DNA of 25,554 nucleotides from an uncultured Actinomycetes bacterium (GCA_937888775.1 CALAQT010000335.1:1-25554), one strand, 5' to 3'. Counted from the first letter of the stretch, positions 14,948 to 22,509 are shown. Numbers and translations are program-made. The notes: generated from the letters alone by a model not told the origin.

Positions 14948-16714
14948 CTATGAGCTCAGGTGTCGCAACAGCGAGCTCTGCCCTTGTTGCGGCGCGATGA
15001 GATTCCATCGCTTGGACGCGCGAGTGATGGCGACGTAGAACAGCCGACGGCCAGCGTCGTCGTCGGGAAACTGCGCATCGCCCACGTTGACGAGGATGAC
15101 CGCATCGAACTCCTTGCCCTTCGCTTGGTGCACGGTCATGACGAAGAGCCCGCGCCCGAAGCGCGGCGCCGCGTGAGACGCCGTGACGATCGCTTCGGCG
15201 TAGGCTGAGAGCACCGTGTCCAGGTCGGTGGCGCTCTCGCCAAAGCGCTCCGCGGTGCTACGCAGAGCACGCACGGCCTCAAGCCGCGGGAGGTGATGAC
15301 TGCGTTCGGCGCACTTGTCAAGGGCAGCGACAACGCTTGCCACGTAGCGATGCGGCCCGTGATCGTAGAGAGGACTGAGTGCGTCGAGCAAGTCGCGGGC
15401 TTCCTTGCCGCAGTTGCCGCCAATGTCGACGTCCGAGCTGCCCAAACGACGCTTTACCTGCTCGATGACATTGAGGGGAAGCGTCGGGACAAGCGTTGCG
15501 ATCCGGGCCATGGCGTGATGTGCGACGCTCTGAGCGTCGTCCAGGAGCGGGAGTTGCTCGATGTCCCCGCACGCCTCCTCAAAGTCCTCGCCGCTTCCAA
15601 CCTGCCGCGGATACAGGCCCTGCCTGGACAGGTAGCTTCGAAGCTTGCCGATTTCGCTGTTCCACGCACCGAGCACGGCCACGGAGGCCATGCCCTGCCG
15701 GAAGGCATCCGCGGCAGCTACCTTGGCGTGCGTCATCATCGCGTTGAAGTACCTCTCGCGGATCAGCCTCAGCGCCTCCGGCGCCGGCGTCGGATCCGGA
15801 TGGCCGGCGAGCCGTCTGCGCACCGCGAGCAGCCAGCGCCCGGACGTCTGATCGTGATGCCAGCGGTGGGGTGTGTGCAGCTCGAAGACCGCCTGCGACT
15901 CGTCAACGTGGCGCTGGAGTCGCTCGGGGCGCGACCCACGGAAGCCGTAGATCAGCTGCATAGGGTCCGCCAGGATGATCAATCGCTTGGTGGCAAGCCT
16001 GCGCACCAGGGCATCCTGAAGCTCGGAGGCGTCCTGGTGCTCGTCGGCGATGACGACCGGATAACGAGAGCCATACGCGTCGTCGAGCACCGGGAAGCTC
16101 TCAAGCAGGCTCCAGAATAGGGCGCCGAGGTCATCGAAGACCAAGCGACCTTGTTGTTGCTCGCGCTCGACGGCGTCGAGGAGGCGATCGAGAGCCTGCT
16201 GGTCTGGTGTTCGCTCGTCGCGAAATCTCTCAAAGCGCTGCTCCGCAAGCGCCTCCAGTGAGCTGTCGTGCTTGGTTAGTGCGGCCACGCAGCCCGGGTC
16301 TGCTGCCATGAGTGCCTGGTGTCTCGTTCGGCGGCTGCGGATCTGAGCCTTGAGCGGCAGGCCGAGAGCGCGGCGGTTCGCCCAGACAGCTCGCCAGAAG
16401 AAGCCGTGGTAGTTGGTGACCTCTACGCGCCGGCGAGTGTCCGGGTTCAGTTGGCGTGCAGCCTCGCGCTCAAGCTGTACGCGCGCCTGGTTTGAGAAGG
16501 TCACGAGCAGCACGCGCTCAGTCGGCTCCAGATCCCCCGCGACGGTTCCCGCGAGGCGCACAGATAGACACGTCTTGCCCGTGCCGGGGGGCGCCACGAC
16601 GACCATATGGGCGTCGGTCGCTTTGCAGACATCATCGTGGTCTGGGTCGTGGCGAAGACGGGTCACTATGCCATTGAGATCTCTTCGCAGGGCGGGTGGC
16701 CAGATTCGATCCAC
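14948..16714 (-). CDS. gajB: UvrD/PcrA-like helicase, Gabija GajB-type
   Basis: This 588-aa superfamily 1 helicase-like protein has Walker A APPGTGKT (41-48), motif Ia TFSNQARVQLE (72-82) and the DExx box IADEHQD (222-228). Motif III is ILADPMQLIYGFRGS (247-261), a late motif is VHQAKGKEFDAVILV (528-542) and motif VI is FYVAITRASKR (559-569). In Gabija, GajB senses DNA ends or nucleotide depletion and activates the GajA nuclease, giving anti-phage defence. The gene overlaps the OLD-type nuclease gene upstream by 49 bp, which supports a stable two-protein system. At 588 residues it is somewhat longer than the roughly 500 of the best-known GajB. A generic class 2 OLD-associated helicase would be the other name for the same thing. 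Confidence 0.85.
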   Translation of the reverse strand: MDRIWPPALRRDLNGIVTRLRHDPDHDDVCKATDAHMVVVAPPGTGKTCLSVRLAGTVAGDLEPTERVLLVTFSNQARVQLEREAARQLNPDTRRRVEVTNYHGFFWRAVWANRRALGLPLKAQIRSRRTRHQALMAADPGCVAALTKHDSSLEALAEQRFERFRDERTPDQQALDRLLDAVEREQQQGRLVFDDLGALFWSLLESFPVLDDAYGSRYPVVIADEHQDASELQDALVRRLATKRLIILADPMQLIYGFRGSRPERLQRHVDESQAVFELHTPHRWHHDQTSGRWLLAVRRRLAGHPDPTPAPEALRLIRERYFNAMMTHAKVAAADAFRQGMASVAVLGAWNSEIGKLRSYLSRQGLYPRQVGSGEDFEEACGDIEQLPLLDDAQSVAHHAMARIATLVPTLPLNVIEQVKRRLGSSDVDIGGNCGKEARDLLDALSPLYDHGPHRYVASVVAALDKCAERSHHLPRLEAVRALRSTAERFGESATDLDTVLSAYAEAIVTASHAAPRFGRGLFVMTVHQAKGKEFDAVILVNVGDAQFPDDDAGRRLFYVAITRASKRWNLIAPQQGQSSLLRHLSS

Positions 16715-18534
16715 GCGACTAGGCGCTGCAGCGCGCGGGCGAACGGCTCGGGCACGCCGTCGTGCTCGACGATGGCTTCGGCGACGATGCGCCCCTGGCG
16801 GGCACCCTTCATCTCAAACGGAGTGACGTTTTTCGAGGCGAGCCCCTGGGTGATCAGCGTACGCACCTCGCCATCCGTCAGCGCGGTGAACAGCTCGTCG
16901 AGCGATGTCGCCTGCTTCATGGCGTCGCGCGCCTGCTGGCTGATGCCTTCGACGGCGCTCACGAGATAGTCGCGCTGTCGCTCCCAAGAGTAGCTTCGGC
17001 TGGCGGCCAGTGCCTCGAGTGCTTTCGTCAGCGCTGGAATGGATGCCGATCGTGCCAGCGCCTGCTCGAGGTTTTGACGGTCTGGGGCGTCCTCGTACAG
17101 CACGAGCGCAGCGCAGTTGCCTTGGCGCCGGAGCTCCTCGAGTGTGCTCGGCACGTCTTGCTCGACCCATGCGACGACGATCTTGCCAGCCTCCTTCAGG
17201 AGCAGAGCCATCATCGGCATCTCGCCAGCCCCCTCGCAGTTGACGACGTCCAGGCCCAGCTGCTCGGGGGCCCGCAGCCGTTCCGTCTCGGGGACGCCGG
17301 GGTCCCCTTCAGACTCCTGGGCCTTATGTACGGGCCTGGCGAGCGCCTGCCAGAACGTTTCGATGACTGCGCGGTCCCCTGGTCCCTCGACGAGGAGCGG
17401 TATCCGTGCGAATAGAGCTCGCACGACCGCGCGGTCCAGCCATCGCTCGTACTTCTGGCGCACCGCCACCGACAGCGTCTCCCTGAGGACGTGCGCATGC
17501 TCGCCCGCGGCGCGCTCCTGCAGCAACACAATCTCCTCTATCGAAAATGCGCGGGCGATCTCCGGTGAATGAGTGACCACAAAGATCTGCCCGCCGTCAT
17601 CGGTGATCTGGCTTAGCATCCGTGCCATCTGGGTCTGTCGGAGCGGCTCAAGCGCCTCCTCGGGCTCCTCGAATCCGCCGATGGCCGGCCGGCCGGCGGC
17701 CTGCGCCAGCCGCAGCAGTATCGCGACGAGCAGGAGCCGCTGCGCACCACGACCCTGGCGGAAGACCGGAATCTGCACATCGGTGCCTGGGAGAGCGAGG
17801 CGCAGAGCCTGAAGGAGCTCCCTCGTCGATACAGCTCCAACCTCGAACTGGGGAAGCTCATCTGCCCGAAGCAATCCCACCGGGCGAAGGTCATCAGCGA
17901 GACCTGCGAGCACGCGCGCCACAGCCTCGTCGACGTTGACGCTGTCAGCTCCCTTACTCAGCGCGTCCTTCAGCGTGGCGACGGCGGGGTCAAGATCGAC
18001 ACCGGCGAACACTCTCTCGAGCAGGCCGCCCTGATAGAAGCTCAGATGTCGCGCCGGGTCGCGCGTGCGACCATCGAATACCCAGCCGATCTGTGCCCGA
18101 TGTCGGGGAGCCAGGCGCGCCCCGGCGGCCTCCTCCTTCGCGAACTCGTGCAGCACATCGAAGTCCTCGGTCCCCCTGACCCGAATGCGCACGACCGGCT
18201 CGATTCCGTCTCCGTCTGGCTCGGGAACGAGCATGGCGGTTTCCTCGCGCCAGCCCTCCAGGTACTCGCGGATTTCGGCGATGAAATCGCTCGGCAACGC
18301 CCCGATCGCCGCCTCGATCGAAAATCCCTGGGCGGGATCTCGCTGGAAGTAGTCGATCTCGTTCGGGCTCGGTCGTGGACGCCCCATCCCGGAGTGCAAC
18401 AGTAGATCGAGCGCCTCGAGGATGGTGCTCTTTCCCGCGTTGTTCGGCCCAAGAAAGACGGTTCGGGCTCCGGGCACGAGCTCGAACTCGCGCAGGCCCC
18501 GAAATCGCTCAATCCTTAGCCAACGGATCCGCAC
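16666..18534 (-). CDS. gajA: OLD-family ATPase-Toprim endonuclease, Gabija GajA-type
   Basis: This 622-aa protein has an ABC/SMC-like ATPase domain: Walker A LGPNNAGKST (28-37), a signature-like region QGRGAQRLLLVAILL (260-274) and Walker B AIGGFEEPEEAL (284-295). The switch histidine lies in VVTHSPEIA (319-327). A Toprim nuclease domain follows from about 378: LLVEGPGDRAVIE (E383, D387), then VVAWVEQD (E458, D460), and a late basic motif FEMKGARQGRIVAEAI (K576). GajA in Gabija is a nucleotide-regulated DNA nicking endonuclease that acts with GajB. The usual DxD of the second Toprim motif reads ExD here, a variation worth noting. The start is a GTG at 18534 with no ribosome binding site but an AT-rich cctatattt directly before it. 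This is the first gene of the minus-strand series; the tRNA fragment at 18792 lies upstream. Confidence 0.85.
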   Translation of the reverse strand: MRIRWLRIERFRGLREFELVPGARTVFLGPNNAGKSTILEALDLLLHSGMGRPRPSPNEIDYFQRDPAQGFSIEAAIGALPSDFIAEIREYLEGWREETAMLVPEPDGDGIEPVVRIRVRGTEDFDVLHEFAKEEAAGARLAPRHRAQIGWVFDGRTRDPARHLSFYQGGLLERVFAGVDLDPAVATLKDALSKGADSVNVDEAVARVLAGLADDLRPVGLLRADELPQFEVGAVSTRELLQALRLALPGTDVQIPVFRQGRGAQRLLLVAILLRLAQAAGRPAIGGFEEPEEALEPLRQTQMARMLSQITDDGGQIFVVTHSPEIARAFSIEEIVLLQERAAGEHAHVLRETLSVAVRQKYERWLDRAVVRALFARIPLLVEGPGDRAVIETFWQALARPVHKAQESEGDPGVPETERLRAPEQLGLDVVNCEGAGEMPMMALLLKEAGKIVVAWVEQDVPSTLEELRRQGNCAALVLYEDAPDRQNLEQALARSASIPALTKALEALAASRSYSWERQRDYLVSAVEGISQQARDAMKQATSLDELFTALTDGEVRTLITQGLASKNVTPFEMKGARQGRIVAEAIVEHDGVPEPFARALQRLVAWIESGHPPCEEISMA

Positions 18535-18709
18535 AAATATAGGTTCGCAGTCTGCTCGGTCACGAGGCGAGCCATCGCGGCAGGTTGCTCTCTACACGCC
18601 TAGTGCCTGACGCGCATATCCGGAGACCGAGTCGGGCCAGTTTCGCAAGGTCCTCAGCAGGCTTTCGCTGCGCCGAGATAGTCGAGCGACGACCGCCGGA
18701 GGACCGCTG

Positions 18710-18730
18710 GGGAAATCTGTAGGGAAATCT
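18710..18730. repeat. Tandem repeat, 2 x gggaaatct (period 12), putative integrase arm-type site
   Basis: Two perfect copies of gggaaatct lie at 18710-18718 and 18722-18730. They are 61 bp from the acceptor end of the tRNA-Met fragment at 18792. Spacing and position match those of the two other tandem pairs in this region (22372-22393 and 22641-22661). Arm-type binding of a tyrosine integrase is the inferred role. Confidence 0.5.
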
Positions 18731-18791
18731 TCCACCGTATCCGCACCCCCTGCTATGGTGCGTTTCAGCCCATTTGCAGGCGTTTCCGCCA

Positions 18792-18836
18792 TGGGCCCGG
18801 CTGGACTCGAACCAGCGACCTACCGATTATGAGTCG
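18792..18836 (-). other. 3' half of a tRNA-Met(CAU)-like gene (attachment-site remnant)
   Basis: Read on the minus strand, this gives anticodon loop ctcataa with anticodon CAT, then tcggt, variable loop aggtc, a T-arm gctgg-ttcgagt-ccagc and acceptor strand cgggccc with discriminator A. Upstream of the anticodon loop the sequence does not make an anticodon stem, D-arm or matching acceptor strand. Only the 3' half is therefore present. Such halves are the usual cores (attL/attR) left by elements that integrate into tRNA genes. The genomic CCA is absent. Confidence 0.75.
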
Positions 18837-19029
18837 TCCGGGCTAGACGCCCGAGGGACTACTCGCGGCCCTCTCTGGCCCTCTGGGAGCAGCCGACGGC
18901 CAGTAGGCCGGTCGCAGACCTGTCGCGCCCCCTTACTGACCGCGAGCCCCTCGGAGCGGCCACCGGATTCGACAGGGGCCGGGTAGGTGTCCACGCGCGC
19001 CTTATGTCCAGCTTGATGTCGTGAGCGCT

Positions 19030-20118
19030 TTAGCCGCTTGCGTCCGCTTCCTTGGCCAGCGTTTGCAACGACCCATCTTCTTCCGTAGTCCCTGTCGCGC
19101 CGATCGGCCGGCTGCTCAATGCCATGACGTAGACGGCATCGTGGGTAGACCCGCTCCCTTCTCGCGCGACTCCGGACGCGACCACGACGCCACGGACGAC
19201 AACCGTTTCACCCGCCGAGAGCGTGATCGCCGAGTTGACGGACGAAAGGCCTACGAACGCGACAGGGCCGAGCTTGCTTCCAGTCAGCACATGTTCCGTT
19301 GCGAGCGGGGTCTGATCTGAAGAGGAGACAGTCATTTCAGAACGCACCCTGCCGACGAACTCGGTCGGCACGCCGTCAAATTCGACCGCTTTCTCTGCCA
19401 GTTCGGAGATCGAATGGTGCACCACAGCGATGCCGCTCGTCTGCGCTGGATTACCGCCGTCCGAGTTACCAACATCGGAGTCGACCGCGTAACTGAATGA
19501 TTTGCCATAGAGCGTCGGCGTCCCCTGCCAGGACGGCCGGTGCCTAACGTCGTTTTCGAGGTCGAATGCTTCCCCTGCGCTGATTGCGAATGCGAAGTAG
19601 AGGCTTCGTGCCCCTTTGTAAGGGAGCGACGGAAGGCTCGTCACGAGCGGGGCAACGATGACGACTGCGAGGCCGGCGGCCAGGGCCGTCGTGAACGCTC
19701 CGCGCGCCGTGGAGACATCGAACATCGTCCGGTACCACGCCTTGCTCGGGGGTTTCGCCGAGCCCTCTGACGCCTCTGTTGACTCCGCGTTCTCGCCTTG
19801 GGCGGACTCGGGCCGAGACTCGCCATGTTCGGGCTCGACCGGGATCGGCGGTGGATGCAGGAATCGGTCGGTCACGTTCTCGCTCAACTCGATTGCCTTC
19901 GTCCAGCCTTGGACCCATGATCGCTGGGTGGAGGTCAGGTCCGGGCCTTCGAGAATCGCGATACGTGAGCGCTCTGGTACCCACGTCCGCCCTTTGATGA
20001 TGATCGGCTTGCCGGCGAGCCACGGCTCAACAAAGCGCCGCCGCAGGTCGGCCTCGGTCAGGTTGTAGGTCTCCTCGGTGAAGAGGACCTGGCGCTGGAG
20101 GCGGACGTGAAAGGCCAT
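19030..20118 (-). CDS. One-TM protein with conserved-looking N-terminal cytoplasmic domain
   Basis: This 362-aa protein begins with a compact domain of about 88 residues (YNLTEADLRRRFVEPWLAG, then GRTWVPERSRIAILEGP and GWTKAIELSENVTDRFL). It looks well structured and resembles N-terminal segments I have seen on bacterial effector-type proteins, but I cannot name it. An acidic, Pro/Ser-rich linker (about 89-126) precedes a membrane helix (about 141-162). A C-terminal region of about 200 residues with a beta-like pattern should face outside (for example ALSKG-free VGPVAFVGLSS and ITLSAGETVVVRGVVVASG). The ATG at 20118 has only a weak cggg upstream. It lies between the two tRNA-Met fragments, so it probably arrived with that segment. 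It is oriented opposite to the neighbouring TcmP pair. No function can be assigned. Confidence 0.65.
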   Translation of the reverse strand: MAFHVRLQRQVLFTEETYNLTEADLRRRFVEPWLAGKPIIIKGRTWVPERSRIAILEGPDLTSTQRSWVQGWTKAIELSENVTDRFLHPPPIPVEPEHGESRPESAQGENAESTEASEGSAKPPSKAWYRTMFDVSTARGAFTTALAAGLAVVIVAPLVTSLPSLPYKGARSLYFAFAISAGEAFDLENDVRHRPSWQGTPTLYGKSFSYAVDSDVGNSDGGNPAQTSGIAVVHHSISELAEKAVEFDGVPTEFVGRVRSEMTVSSSDQTPLATEHVLTGSKLGPVAFVGLSSVNSAITLSAGETVVVRGVVVASGVAREGSGSTHDAVYVMALSSRPIGATGTTEEDGSLQTLAKEADASG

Positions 20119-20242
20119 TTGGCCCGACAGTCTGAACTAGTGGTCCATCCGCCAAGCTCGTTGGTTCATGTGCATGCCCAAACCCATGCGTGCGAGCCGT
20201 GTTCAACTGCTGGAACCACCAGCGAACTAGGACAACGACCCA

Positions 20243-20574
20243 CTAGGGGCCGGACTGTGTTCGCTTGTGGCTATACCCCCCGCAGACAGTCCTGATCGTC
20301 TCGATCGCCTCCGGCTCAACCGGCAGCGCCGCCAGCCCTGCGGCGATATCGAGCGCTTAATCGTCGCGCCCGGCGTCTCGGCGATTCATCGACCGAGCCA
20401 CCTCAGCGACCAGACGTCGTAGGCACCGGGCTTCTCGGCGGCGATCAGCTGGAGGAAGCGGAGCGCGAGATCAAGATCGACGGGCCTGCCACGATCCTCG
20501 GCGACTTCCTTCGCAAGGATGATCGCGAAGCCCAACTCGCCCCGGTCCAGGGCAGCTGATAGCTCAACGGCGGC
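20243..20574 (-). pseudogene. Decayed gene of a conserved hypothetical family (stop codon plus frameshift)
   Basis: No intact ORF exists here, yet the minus strand reads as convincing protein in two pieces. The first (20574 to 20389) gives AVELSAALDRGELGFAIILA, then KEVAEDRGRPVDLDLALRFL and AAEKPGAYDVWSLRWLGR. It is stopped by TGA at 20386-20388, in a place where a Trp would fit (RW...). The same frame goes on for IAETPGATIK. Then a shift of frame near 20355 restores ALDIAAGLAALPVEPEAIET up to a TAG at 20243. I recall small hypothetical proteins of this pattern from Solirubrobacterales-like genomes, without known function. The upstream end has an in-frame TAA at 20575, so the start is lost as well. 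The decay suggests an old segment of the chromosome or island, overwritten by the neighbouring promoter of the TcmP pair. Confidence 0.6.
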
Positions 20575-20595
20575 TTACACGGTCGGGGTGCCGTA

Positions 20596-20609
20596 CGAAC
20601 GTATGTTCG
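20596..20609. promoter_or_regulatory. LexA (SOS) box upstream of the Gp37/TcmP pair
   Basis: The sequence cgaacgtatgttcg is a perfect palindrome outside its four central bases. It matches the Gram-positive/actinobacterial LexA consensus CGAACrnryGTTCG at every defined position. It lies 47 bp before the GTG of the Gp37/Gp68-like gene and points to induction by DNA damage. I noticed no other full match in the window. Confidence 0.75.
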
Positions 20610-20644
20610 CATATGCGGCAGGTCCCCGGACGCAACCGTCGAAC

Positions 20645-20650
20645 TATGCT
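20645..20650 (+). promoter_or_regulatory. Putative -10 box, leaderless start of the Gp37-like gene
   Basis: The hexamer tatgct ends six bases before the GTG at 20657. This puts the expected transcription start at or next to the start codon. The same hexamer and spacing occur before the GTG at 8762, and tatgat stands five bases before the ATG at 25230. No ribosome binding site is present, consistent with leaderless translation. No clear -35 box is visible. Confidence 0.45.
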
Positions 20651-20656
20651 CGAACC

Positions 20657-21385
20657 GTGGCCGATAAAAGCGCGATCGAGTGGACCGAAGCGAGTTGGAA
20701 CCCCGCCACCGGCTGTAGCAAGGTCTCGCCTGGCTGCGCCCACTGCTACGCCGAGACCTTCGCCGAGCGCTTCCGCGGCGTCCCCGGCCACCCCTACGAG
20801 CAAGGCTTCGACCTCAAGCTCTGGCACGACCGGCTCGATGTGCCGCTTCGCTGGAAGCGCCCGCGGGTCATCTTCGTCAACTCGATGTCGGACCTCTTCC
20901 ACGAGTCGATCCCAGACGGATTCATCCAAGCCGTCTTCGACGTCATGGGTCAGGCGCACTGGCACACGTTCCAGATCCTCACGAAGCGCCACGATCGGCT
21001 TGCCGTCCTCGCTCCGGACCTGGAGTGGCACCCGAACGTCTGGATGGGCGTCACGATCGAGAATCGGCGCTTCGTCCACCGCGCCGATCGACTCCGAGAA
21101 GTTCCCGCCGCCGTGCGCTTCATCAGCGCCGAGCCGCTCCTTGGCCCGCTAGAGGGCCTGGACCTCGATGGCGTCCAGTGGCTCATCGCCGGTGGCGAGT
21201 CGGGCTACAAGAACAGGCCAGTCCGCGAGCAGTGGATTACAGACCTCCGCGACCGCTGCGTCGAGGAGAAGGTGGCCTTCTTCTTCAAGCAATGGGGCGG
21301 CGTACGCGCGAAGACGGGAGGAAGGTTGCTTGAGGACCGCACCTGGGACGAGATGCCCACACCGCGTGTCCTCGCCACGGCATGA
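20657..21385 (+). CDS. Phage Gp37/Gp68 family (DUF5131) three-Cys-motif protein
   Basis: This 242-aa protein starts at GTG 20657 (VADKSAIEWTEASWNPATGC). That is the normal start of the family, so the longer frame back to 20519 is not used. The cysteine motif C20-x6-C27-x2-C30 (GCSKVSPGCAHCYAE) resembles a radical-SAM-like cluster site. Further family features are VIFVNSMSDLFHE, FQILTKRHDRL, NVWMGVTIEN and FFFKQWGG near the C-terminus. The biochemical role is not established; a nucleic-acid-related reaction is often assumed. The stop overlaps the start of the TcmP gene (ATGA), and these two families are known partners. A perfect LexA box precedes the gene, so expression under DNA damage is likely. 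The pair lies between the two tRNA-Met fragments. Confidence 0.88.
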   Translation: MADKSAIEWTEASWNPATGCSKVSPGCAHCYAETFAERFRGVPGHPYEQGFDLKLWHDRLDVPLRWKRPRVIFVNSMSDLFHESIPDGFIQAVFDVMGQAHWHTFQILTKRHDRLAVLAPDLEWHPNVWMGVTIENRRFVHRADRLREVPAAVRFISAEPLLGPLEGLDLDGVQWLIAGGESGYKNRPVREQWITDLRDRCVEEKVAFFFKQWGGVRAKTGGRLLEDRTWDEMPTPRVLATA

Positions 21386-22356
21386 GCGGCAGCGCCTTGC
21401 GCACGTGGGGTTACTGGACCCGCGCCAAGCTGCAAATGCTGAAGGACTACCTCGACCGCTTCGCGACCGCCTCTCAGCGCCAGGGCGAGCGGATATATCT
21501 CGACGCGTTTGCCGGCGAGGGCGACGGCGTCGATCGCCTGACCGGCGAGGAGTTCCTTGGCTCCGCGCGGATCGCCCTAGAGGCCGGCAACGGAACGGGG
21601 TTCACGAACTTCCGGTATTTCGAGCAGAAGGAGGGCCGGGCCCGCGCGCTTGAGGAGCGGCTCCGCGAGGACTATCCGGGGCGAAATATCAAGGTCGTTG
21701 CCGGGGACTCGAACGAAACCATCCGGAAGGTGCTTGAGGAACTTCGCCCGCTGAAGTGGGCGCCGACGTTCGCCTTCCTCGACCCCGACGGCATGGAGTT
21801 GGAGTGGGAGACGATCGCCGCTCTCGCCGACCATAAGCGCGGCTACCGCTCCGACGCCTCCGGCAAGCCCGAGTACAAGGTCGAGCTATGGATGCTGTTC
21901 CCCTCAGCCGGTCTCGTGCGTACGCTCGCGTTGGAGGAGGGGAAGATGTCCGCCAAGGACGAAGCGAGAGCGACACGCCTCTTCGGCTCGGAACGGTGGC
22001 GAGCCATCTACGACGCGAGGGTCGCCAGCGAGATCGACGCGAGACAGGCCCGCGAGGAGTACGTCAACCTGATGCGCTGGCGCTTGGAGCACGAGCTTGG
22101 CTATCAGAACACGCACGCGTTCGAGTTGAAGAACACGGCGGGCGTTCCGGTCTACCACATGATCTTCGCCACCGATAACGACGCGGGCAACAGGATCATG
22201 TCGGCGATCTACGCCAACACGGCTGCCCAGATACCGGGCATGCAGAAGGAGGCGCGAGACAACAAGACCGGCCAAGGGACGATCGACTACGGCATACCGC
22301 TCGGCGGGCCAGCCGCCAAATATGAGCACGCCCCCCCTTGGGAGCCGCGTTCGTAA
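21382..22356 (+). CDS. tcmP: Three-Cys-motif partner protein TcmP
   Basis: This 324-aa protein belongs to the TcmP family, named for its pairing with three-Cys-motif proteins such as the gene just upstream. It opens with LRTWGYWTRAKLQMLKDYL. A methyltransferase-like motif I follows (YLDAFAGEGDG, 39-49), then a second motif FAFLDPDGMELEW (130-142), which recalls an acidic SAM-pocket or catalytic region. Later segments are LWMLFPSAGLVRTL and YQNTHAFELKN near 240-250. The enzyme activity is not known; a Rossmann-type methyltransferase-like fold is inferred from the motifs. The four-base overlap shows translational coupling with the Gp37-like gene, and the LexA box at 20596 should control both. 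It is full length. Its end is followed by attachment-site remnant 2. Confidence 0.88.
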   Translation: MSGSALRTWGYWTRAKLQMLKDYLDRFATASQRQGERIYLDAFAGEGDGVDRLTGEEFLGSARIALEAGNGTGFTNFRYFEQKEGRARALEERLREDYPGRNIKVVAGDSNETIRKVLEELRPLKWAPTFAFLDPDGMELEWETIAALADHKRGYRSDASGKPEYKVELWMLFPSAGLVRTLALEEGKMSAKDEARATRLFGSERWRAIYDARVASEIDARQAREEYVNLMRWRLEHELGYQNTHAFELKNTAGVPVYHMIFATDNDAGNRIMSAIYANTAAQIPGMQKEARDNKTGQGTIDYGIPLGGPAAKYEHAPPWEPRS

Positions 22357-22371
22357 GCGATCCGGAGGCGC

Positions 22372-22393
22372 GGGTTACCACTTGGGTTACCAC
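22372..22393. repeat. Tandem repeat, 2 x gggttaccac (period 12), putative integrase arm-type site
   Basis: Perfect 10-bp copies lie at 22372-22381 and 22384-22393. They are 72 bp from the acceptor end of the second tRNA-Met fragment and just after the TcmP stop codon. The arrangement is the same as at 18710-18730 but the sequence differs, as expected if different integrases were involved. Confidence 0.55.
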
Positions 22394-22431
22394 CGCCGGA
22401 TTTTCGAGGCCACGGACGAGGCTCCAGAACG

Positions 22432-22461
22432 CGAAAGGCCCCTTGGTTGCAGGGTCTTTCG
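22432..22461 (-). terminator. Hairpin downstream of tRNA-Met fragment 2 (terminator-like)
   Basis: A 10-bp stem with one G-U pair (cgaaaggccc with gggtctttcg) and a 10-nt loop lies immediately 3' of the tRNA-Met half when read on the minus strand. There it is followed by gcgttct. This is where tRNA genes usually have their intrinsic terminator, so the remnant probably includes the original tRNA terminator. The T-tract is short. Confidence 0.5.
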
Positions 22462-22465
22462 ACAA

Positions 22466-22509
22466 CGGGCGCGCCTGGACTCGAACCAGGGACCTACCGA
22501 CTATGAGCT
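22466..22509 (-). other. 3' half of a second tRNA-Met(CAU)-like gene (attachment-site remnant)
   Basis: On the minus strand: anticodon loop ctcatag (anticodon CAT), tcggt, aggtc, T-arm cctgg-ttcgagt-ccagg, acceptor strand cgcgccc. It resembles the fragment at 18792 over about 42 bases. Several differences are compensatory in the T-stem, so the two come from different tRNA-Met alleles rather than recent duplication. Homology begins at the anticodon loop; no 5' half is present. Together the two fragments are direct repeats bracketing 18.8-22.5 kb. Confidence 0.75.

Larger units (their letters stand above)
18535..19029. other. Intergenic region holding attachment-site remnant 1
   Basis: No gene is supported in this stretch of about 500 bp between the GajA-like gene and the end of the 362-aa protein. 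It contains the tandem repeat at 18710-18730 and the tRNA-Met 3' fragment at 18792-18836. A short plus-strand frame reading RLDSNQRPTDYE is the well-known antisense translation of a tRNA 3' half and is not a gene. Confidence 0.6.

Noticed and set aside
18792..18871. Possible complete tRNA-Met on the minus strand
   Set aside because: The 3' half is perfect, but the 5' side gives at best five of seven acceptor pairs, a three-pair D-stem and a broken anticodon stem with extra bases, so it is only a half.
18774..18986. Plus-strand frame reading RLDSNQRPTDYE
   Set aside because: This peptide is the antisense translation of a tRNA 3' half and is a known annotation artefact; the same occurs at 22322-22540 (RLDSNQGPTDYE) and as GRGSNPRP at 22621-22935.
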